From contig WRLP01000029.1 in NCBI GenBank assembly GCA_009777535.1, positions 1 to 32,175 on the forward strand: 32,175 bases of DNA, in the 5' to 3' direction. Position 1 is the first letter of the stretch. Every line of letters starts with the position of its first letter. Origin of the DNA: Treponema sp. (lineage in GTDB: Bacteria; Spirochaetota; Spirochaetia; Treponematales; Breznakiellaceae). Under the pieces are notes generated by a model, which did no database searches, was not told the origin of the DNA, and saw only the letters and a program-made list of their open reading frames with translations. Below, one piece after another: positions 29,790 to 32,175 of the stretch. A program made the position numbers and the translations under genes.

Positions 29790-30533
29790 ATGAAGAACAA
29801 TATGTCTATTTTACTGTCCGGCGATTTTCATGCCAATGCTGTTGGTGAACTGTCAATTCTGACAAAAAAAAGCCTGCTCGCAAAATACGGCGCGGAAAAA
29901 TTCAGAACAATAAAATACCACATCATTCTTGGAGATGGTGGTTTTCTCTGGCCTGGCAATGCTCGAACCGATTTATATAATTACCGCACATTTACTCAAA
30001 GACCGTTTCCTGTTTTATGCGTCATAGGCAATCATGAGCCCATGCTGGGCATGACGCTGCCCGAAGAGGATATCGGTATTGGGGAGACCGTCTATCTTGT
30101 AAATAAAAAACCTTATGTAGCGTATCTGAAAAGGGGAAAAACGTATCAGATTGACGGCTTTAAATTTCTTGTAATGGGCGGTGCGCTTTCAATAGACAAG
30201 GGTTTCCGCATTCCCGGGAGAAGCTGGTGGAAGGAAGAATACTGGGACGACAGGGAAAAGAAAGCCCTGTTTGAATTGCTTGATGCCGATAATGAGTTTG
30301 ACTATATTCTTTCGCATACCGGCCCTGATAGTATAAACAATAAATTATTCAAAAGTATTTTTCATGGTTCGGTTAAGTTTACCGATGAGGTAGCTGTAAT
30401 GAATGATGCCGTAGATTCGCGGGTCAGGTGCAAGGGCTGGTTCTGCGGACATTGGCATCAGGACAGGTTTTACAATGATGATGAAAAACGTTTCTATCAG
30501 TTTTTGTATAATGATGTTAAGCTGCTGAGTTAA
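29790..30533 (+). CDS. Calcineurin-like metallophosphoesterase
   Basis: About 247 residues from the ATG at 29790; an ATG at 29802 is also possible. Metal-binding motifs in order: GDFHAN (D.H), ILGDGGFLW (GD), CVIGNHEP (GNHE), ILSHTGP (H) and CGHWHQD (GH.H), which fully define the calcineurin-like phosphoesterase fold with a two-metal centre. Substrate unknown; small members act on nucleotides, phosphodiesters or proteins. No Shine-Dalgarno is clear, and the repeat end R5 abuts the start, so the 5' end of the gene may have been rearranged. It lies between tRNA genes that run the other way. Confidence 0.88.
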   Translation: MKNNMSILLSGDFHANAVGELSILTKKSLLAKYGAEKFRTIKYHIILGDGGFLWPGNARTDLYNYRTFTQRPFPVLCVIGNHEPMLGMTLPEEDIGIGETVYLVNKKPYVAYLKRGKTYQIDGFKFLVMGGALSIDKGFRIPGRSWWKEEYWDDREKKALFELLDADNEFDYILSHTGPDSINNKLFKSIFHGSVKFTDEVAVMNDAVDSRVRCKGWFCGHWHQDRFYNDDEKRFYQFLYNDVKLLS

Positions 30534-30541
30534 TAATCTAA

Positions 30542-30617
30542 CTGAGGCTGACACGACTTGAACGTGCGACCTGCAGATCCGCAATCTGCTGCTCTATCCA
30601 GCTGAGCTACAACCTCA
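30542..30617 (-). tRNA. tRNA-Arg (anticodon GCG)
   Basis: 76 bases, minus strand. Acceptor TGAGGTT/AGCCTCA, D-arm TAGCTCAGCTGGATAGAGCA, anticodon stem GCAGA/TCTGC with loop TTGCGGA (GCG), T-loop TTCAAGT. Discriminator G, no encoded CCA. It reads CGC/CGU; most bacteria use an ACG (inosine) tRNA for this box, so GCG is worth noting. Its 3' end lies 8 bases from the stop of the convergent phosphoesterase gene. Confidence 0.88.
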
Positions 30618-30655
30618 AGTGTACGGGACTCGAATCCCCCGTAAACAGTTAGTGT

Positions 30656-30705
30656 GGAGTTTTGCTATGCAAAACTCCAAGGTCAAAATCCTTTGGATTT
30701 TGACC
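30656..30705. repeat. Double-hairpin repeat, copy 1
   Basis: Two perfect hairpins in tandem: GGAGTTTTGC-TAT-GCAAAACTCC (30656-30678) and GGTCAAAATCC-TTT-GGATTTTGACC (30681-30705). The same pair recurs at 31184-31233 with both loops reverse-complemented. TCCGGAGC follows here, a remnant of a tRNA-Ser 3' end. Confidence 0.8.
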
Positions 30706-30718
30706 CGTATCCGGAGCC

Positions 30719-30820
30719 GGCCTGAAGCCATTACTTAAAAGTTATGACCTTTACTTGGCCTACGCCGTGTTAACAATACTCCAACAACCCGCTCACCGGT
30801 TCGCGGGCTTTTTCCTGGCG
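30719..30820 (+). repeat. About 100-base repeat X, copy 2
   Basis: Second copy of the sequence at 29254-29355. It begins right after TCCGGAGCC and is followed by GGGGGGGGATTCG, both looking like pieces of a tRNA-Ser 3' end, as if X had interrupted a tRNA copy. Confidence 0.65.
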
Positions 30821-30883
30821 GGGGGGGATTCGCCTTCCAGTCCTCAACATCCTGTTTCGGACTTCCAGGCCGGGGTTTTTTCT

Positions 30884-30942
30884 AAACCGGCATCCATGCC
30901 GGTTTGCTTGTTTGAGGCTGCGATGTCTCGCCTCAAACAAGC
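30884..30942. repeat. Tandem hairpins in the tRNA spacer
   Basis: AAACCGGCAT-CC-ATGCCGGTTT (30884-30905) is followed at once by GCTTGTTTGAGGC (30906-30918) pairing with GCCTCAAACAAGC (30930-30942). It is the third double-hairpin in the cluster, unrelated in sequence to the other two. The 415 bases 30618-31032 hold only such repeats and tRNA fragments; an open frame across them is not a credible gene. Confidence 0.65.
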
Positions 30943-30953
30943 CGCAAAAACCC

Positions 30954-30965
30954 TTCGAATCCCCC
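30954..30965 (+). repeat. Inverted copy of the tRNA-Ser(GCT) T-arm in its trailer
   Basis: TTCGAATCCCCC is the exact reverse complement of GGGGGATTCGAA in the tRNA gene at 31033-31120, 67 bases beyond its 3' end. The rest of this spacer is unlike the GGA and CGA spacers. Confidence 0.6.
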
Positions 30966-31032
30966 TATTCGTGCAATGTCAAATAACTCCCTCAATAGAA
31001 GGGGAAATCTACACGGAAAACTTATTCCGTTC

Positions 31033-31120
31033 CGGAGCAGGGGGGATTCGAACCCCCGGTACCCTTGCGGGGTACAACTCCTTAGCAGGGAGCCCGATTC
31101 GGCCGCTCTCGCACCGCTCC
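31033..31120 (-). tRNA. tRNA-Ser (anticodon GCT)
   Basis: 88 bases, minus strand. Acceptor GGAGCGG/CTGCTCC, anticodon stem GCTCC/GGAGT with loop CTGCTAA (GCT), type II variable arm TACCCCGCAAGGGTA, T-loop TTCGAAT, discriminator G, no encoded CCA. It reads AGC/AGU. Downstream spacer carries hairpins and an inverted T-arm fragment. Confidence 0.95.
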
Positions 31121-31183
31121 AAGGAAGCAGCCCGTTAAGGGCTGTGCTAAAAAAAAGAAAATCTACCCATCAGGTAAAAGCGT

Positions 31184-31233
31184 GGAGTTTTGCATAGCAA
31201 AACTCCAAGATCAAAATCCAAAGGATTTTGACC
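31184..31233. repeat. Double-hairpin repeat, copy 2
   Basis: GGAGTTTTGC-ATA-GCAAAACTCC (31184-31206) and GATCAAAATCC-AAA-GGATTTTGACC (31209-31233). Stems match copy 1 except one base; each 3-base loop is the reverse complement of its counterpart. It lies in the trailer of tRNA-Ser(TGA). Confidence 0.8.
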
Positions 31234-31240
31234 ACGTTTC

Positions 31241-31325
31241 CGGAGCAGGGGGGATTCGAACCCCCGGTACCTTGCGGCACAACGGTTTTCAAGACCGCCT
31301 CCTTCAACCACTCGGACACCGCTCC
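31241..31325 (-). tRNA. tRNA-Ser (anticodon TGA)
   Basis: 85 bases, minus strand. Acceptor GGAGCGG/CTGCTCC, anticodon loop CTTGAAA (TGA), type II variable arm, T-loop TTCGAAT, discriminator G, no encoded CCA. It reads UCA and, by wobble, UCG/UCN. The acceptor and T-arm equal those of tRNA-Ser(GCT). Confidence 0.95.
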
Positions 31326-31330
31326 ATGTT

Positions 31331-31345
31331 TTGATAGTCTATCAA
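31331..31345. promoter_or_regulatory. 15-base palindrome before tRNA-Ser(TGA)
   Basis: TTGATAGTCTATCAA is a perfect palindrome apart from its centre base, 6 bases upstream of the mature tRNA 5' end. It may be a regulatory or processing site, or chance. The remaining bases to 31421 show nothing else I can name. Confidence 0.35.
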
Positions 31346-31421
31346 GAGCCGCGTCCGCGCCGTTGCTCCAGCTTCCTCCTAAATACTAGCCGGTTTTATG
31401 GGCTTAGGTCAAGAATAATCC

Positions 31422-31898
31422 TCACCCCGCCCAGGATGCTTCTGTTTCCCTGATTGCGGTAATTATTTCTTCTTTTCGGGCCTGGGATTTTATCAAAGAC
31501 TGGAAATATTCCTGTTGGCACAGGAAATTTATCCTGGATAATACATTTAGGTGTTGCTTTGACGATATCGATACAATCAGAAAAATTGTATGAACCTTGC
31601 TGCCATCTGGTGTATTCCAGTCGATGGGTTCTGCCGGAAAATTAATTGCTACAAAGGGAGAATCAGTTTCTTTAAGCAGGGGAGTGCGGGGGTGGGGCAG
31701 TGCTATACCTCTGCCAATGCCCGTGGGCATAATGGCTTCCCGCTCCATAACTGCCTGTAAAAGGGCTTCCGGCATGAAAGACGGAAAGGCAGGAAGCAGG
31801 TTAATTACATTTGATAAAATTTCCGATGGATAACTGCCGGTTAAGCCATGGTAAACGCCTCCGCGCGCAACAAGCCCTGCAAGACTGTCCTTACTCAT
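31422..31898 (-). CDS. ptsN: PTS EIIA domain protein, PtsN (EIIA-Ntr) type
   Basis: 158 residues, one PTS EIIA type-2 domain. The phosphorylated His is His69 in GIGRGIALPHPRTP, preceded by MEREAIMPTG. The later stretch KVHTIFLIVSI....HL..LS...FL matches the family's C-terminal half. No membrane EIIC partner is nearby, so this is likely the regulatory nitrogen-PTS branch that reads the phosphorylation state of HPr rather than transporting sugar. Its start overlaps the stop of the upstream gene (ATGA), so the two are cotranscribed and translationally coupled. Confidence 0.85.
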   Translation of the reverse strand: MSKDSLAGLVARGGVYHGLTGSYPSEILSNVINLLPAFPSFMPEALLQAVMEREAIMPTGIGRGIALPHPRTPLLKETDSPFVAINFPAEPIDWNTPDGSKVHTIFLIVSISSKQHLNVLSRINFLCQQEYFQSLIKSQARKEEIITAIRETEASWAG

Positions 31899-32175
31899 TT
31901 TTTTAACTCCATTGAATATTCTTTACTAAAATTGCGGTTGCTCTTTTCCATGTCAAAAAAGTCCGGTGTAAAATCTGGCCCAAGTTCATACCGGGCATTT
32001 TGTTTTTCCGCTTCAGTTCCGGTTTCCAGAATACTTAAGATTCTGCGAAAGCGAAGGGGCCCGCTTACGGTTTCCAGCGGGGCGGCGCCGGCACCGGCTA
32101 CAAAGCGGACAGATTCTTCTTTTTCCGGATGGTATGATGACATAATAATAATCTTGATATTCCACTTGGCTCCAT
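31895..32175 (-). CDS. C-terminal part of an unrecognised protein, cut by the window edge
   Basis: The frame is open to the right edge, and the bases before the ATG at 32143 continue the frame (WNIKIIIMSSYHPEKEE) without a ribosome site. This is therefore the 3' end of a longer gene rather than an 82-residue protein. About 93 codons are visible. The hydrophobic IKIIIM strand is followed by charged, partly Ala/Gly-rich sequence and a Lys-rich end; LRFRRILSILETGTEAEKQNA looks helical. I do not recognise the family. It overlaps ptsN by ATGA. Confidence 0.6.
   Translation of the reverse strand, partial: GAKWNIKIIIMSSYHPEKEESVRFVAGAGAAPLETVSGPLRFRRILSILETGTEAEKQNARYELGPDFTPDFFDMEKSNRNFSKEYSMELKK

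Noticed and set aside
30620-30641. T-arm-like segment CGAATCCCCCG before tRNA-Arg
   Set aside because: Considered as a sixth tRNA, but no anticodon stem, D-arm or acceptor partner can be found; at most a fragment.
31121-31160. Hairpin AGCAGCCC/GGGCTGTGCT beside a run of eight A as a terminator
   Set aside because: On the minus strand the T-run precedes the hairpin rather than following it, and on the plus strand an A-run follows, so neither direction fits an intrinsic terminator.
30755-31197. Plus-strand frames of 127 and 73 codons across the tRNA spacer
   Set aside because: They cross tRNA-Ser(GCT) on the other strand and contain the translated tRNA T-arm, a common false gene.

Overview
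The window looks like a chromosomal segment of a spirochaete of the Treponema lineage, probably a host- or termite-gut-type treponeme. This is inference. It rests on two lipoproteins whose leader peptides end in GCDNGS, a style I associate with termite-gut treponemes, a HWHEC-repeat lipoprotein, and the general protein similarity of the housekeeping genes. No 16S rRNA gene is present to settle it.

Layout. (1) 1-3540 is an AT-rich accessory region: two lipoprotein genes and an XRE regulator lie between three related structured repeats that resemble integron attC sites. (2) 3536-4870 carries a DJ-1/PfpI protein and a GNAT acetyltransferase of the TacT-like toxin type. The GNAT gene is preceded by a 51-codon GTG-started ORF that overlaps it by ATGA, giving a candidate toxin-antitoxin pair. 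(3) 5253-6715: dksA-type regulator and a diacylglycerol-kinase-family lipid kinase, meeting tail to tail. (4) 6794-11847: a complete 3-hydroxybutyrate/acetoacetate operon (bdhA, GntP-type permease, atoD, atoA, atoB) with twin palindromic operators upstream and a strong terminator at the end. (5) 11859-14571 (minus): a CoA-acylating aldehyde dehydrogenase (MmsA type) and an iron-dependent alcohol dehydrogenase. (6) 14711-20146: leuS, glutamine synthetase, a NifU-domain Fe-S scaffold and a TPR protein. (7) 20219-27634: a UDG-like protein translationally coupled to an AddB/AddA helicase-nuclease pair. (8) 27603-29015: MATE exporter. (9) 29433-31325: five tRNA genes on the minus strand (Ser GGA, Ser CGA, Arg GCG, Ser GCT, Ser TGA) around a metallophosphoesterase gene, with spacers packed with hairpins and tRNA fragments. 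(10) 31422-32175: a PtsN-like EIIA and the 3' part of an unrecognised gene.

Functionally, the bdhA-permease-ato operon can import and oxidise 3-hydroxybutyrate to acetoacetate, activate it by CoA transfer and cleave it to acetyl-CoA, or run in the opposite direction. The MmsA/Fe-ADH pair is convergent with it and handles aldehyde and acyl-CoA chemistry. The AddAB locus is recombinational repair. Non-coding space is unusually structured: a family of intergenic palindromic elements (five copies or parts) has constant ends and a constant GGGGTG(T/G)C...GAC(A/G)GGACCCC frame, but a different stem-loop in each full copy. Several genes (leuS, the TPR gene, the UDG-like gene) have a -10 box 6-8 bases before the ATG and no Shine-Dalgarno, suggesting leaderless mRNAs.
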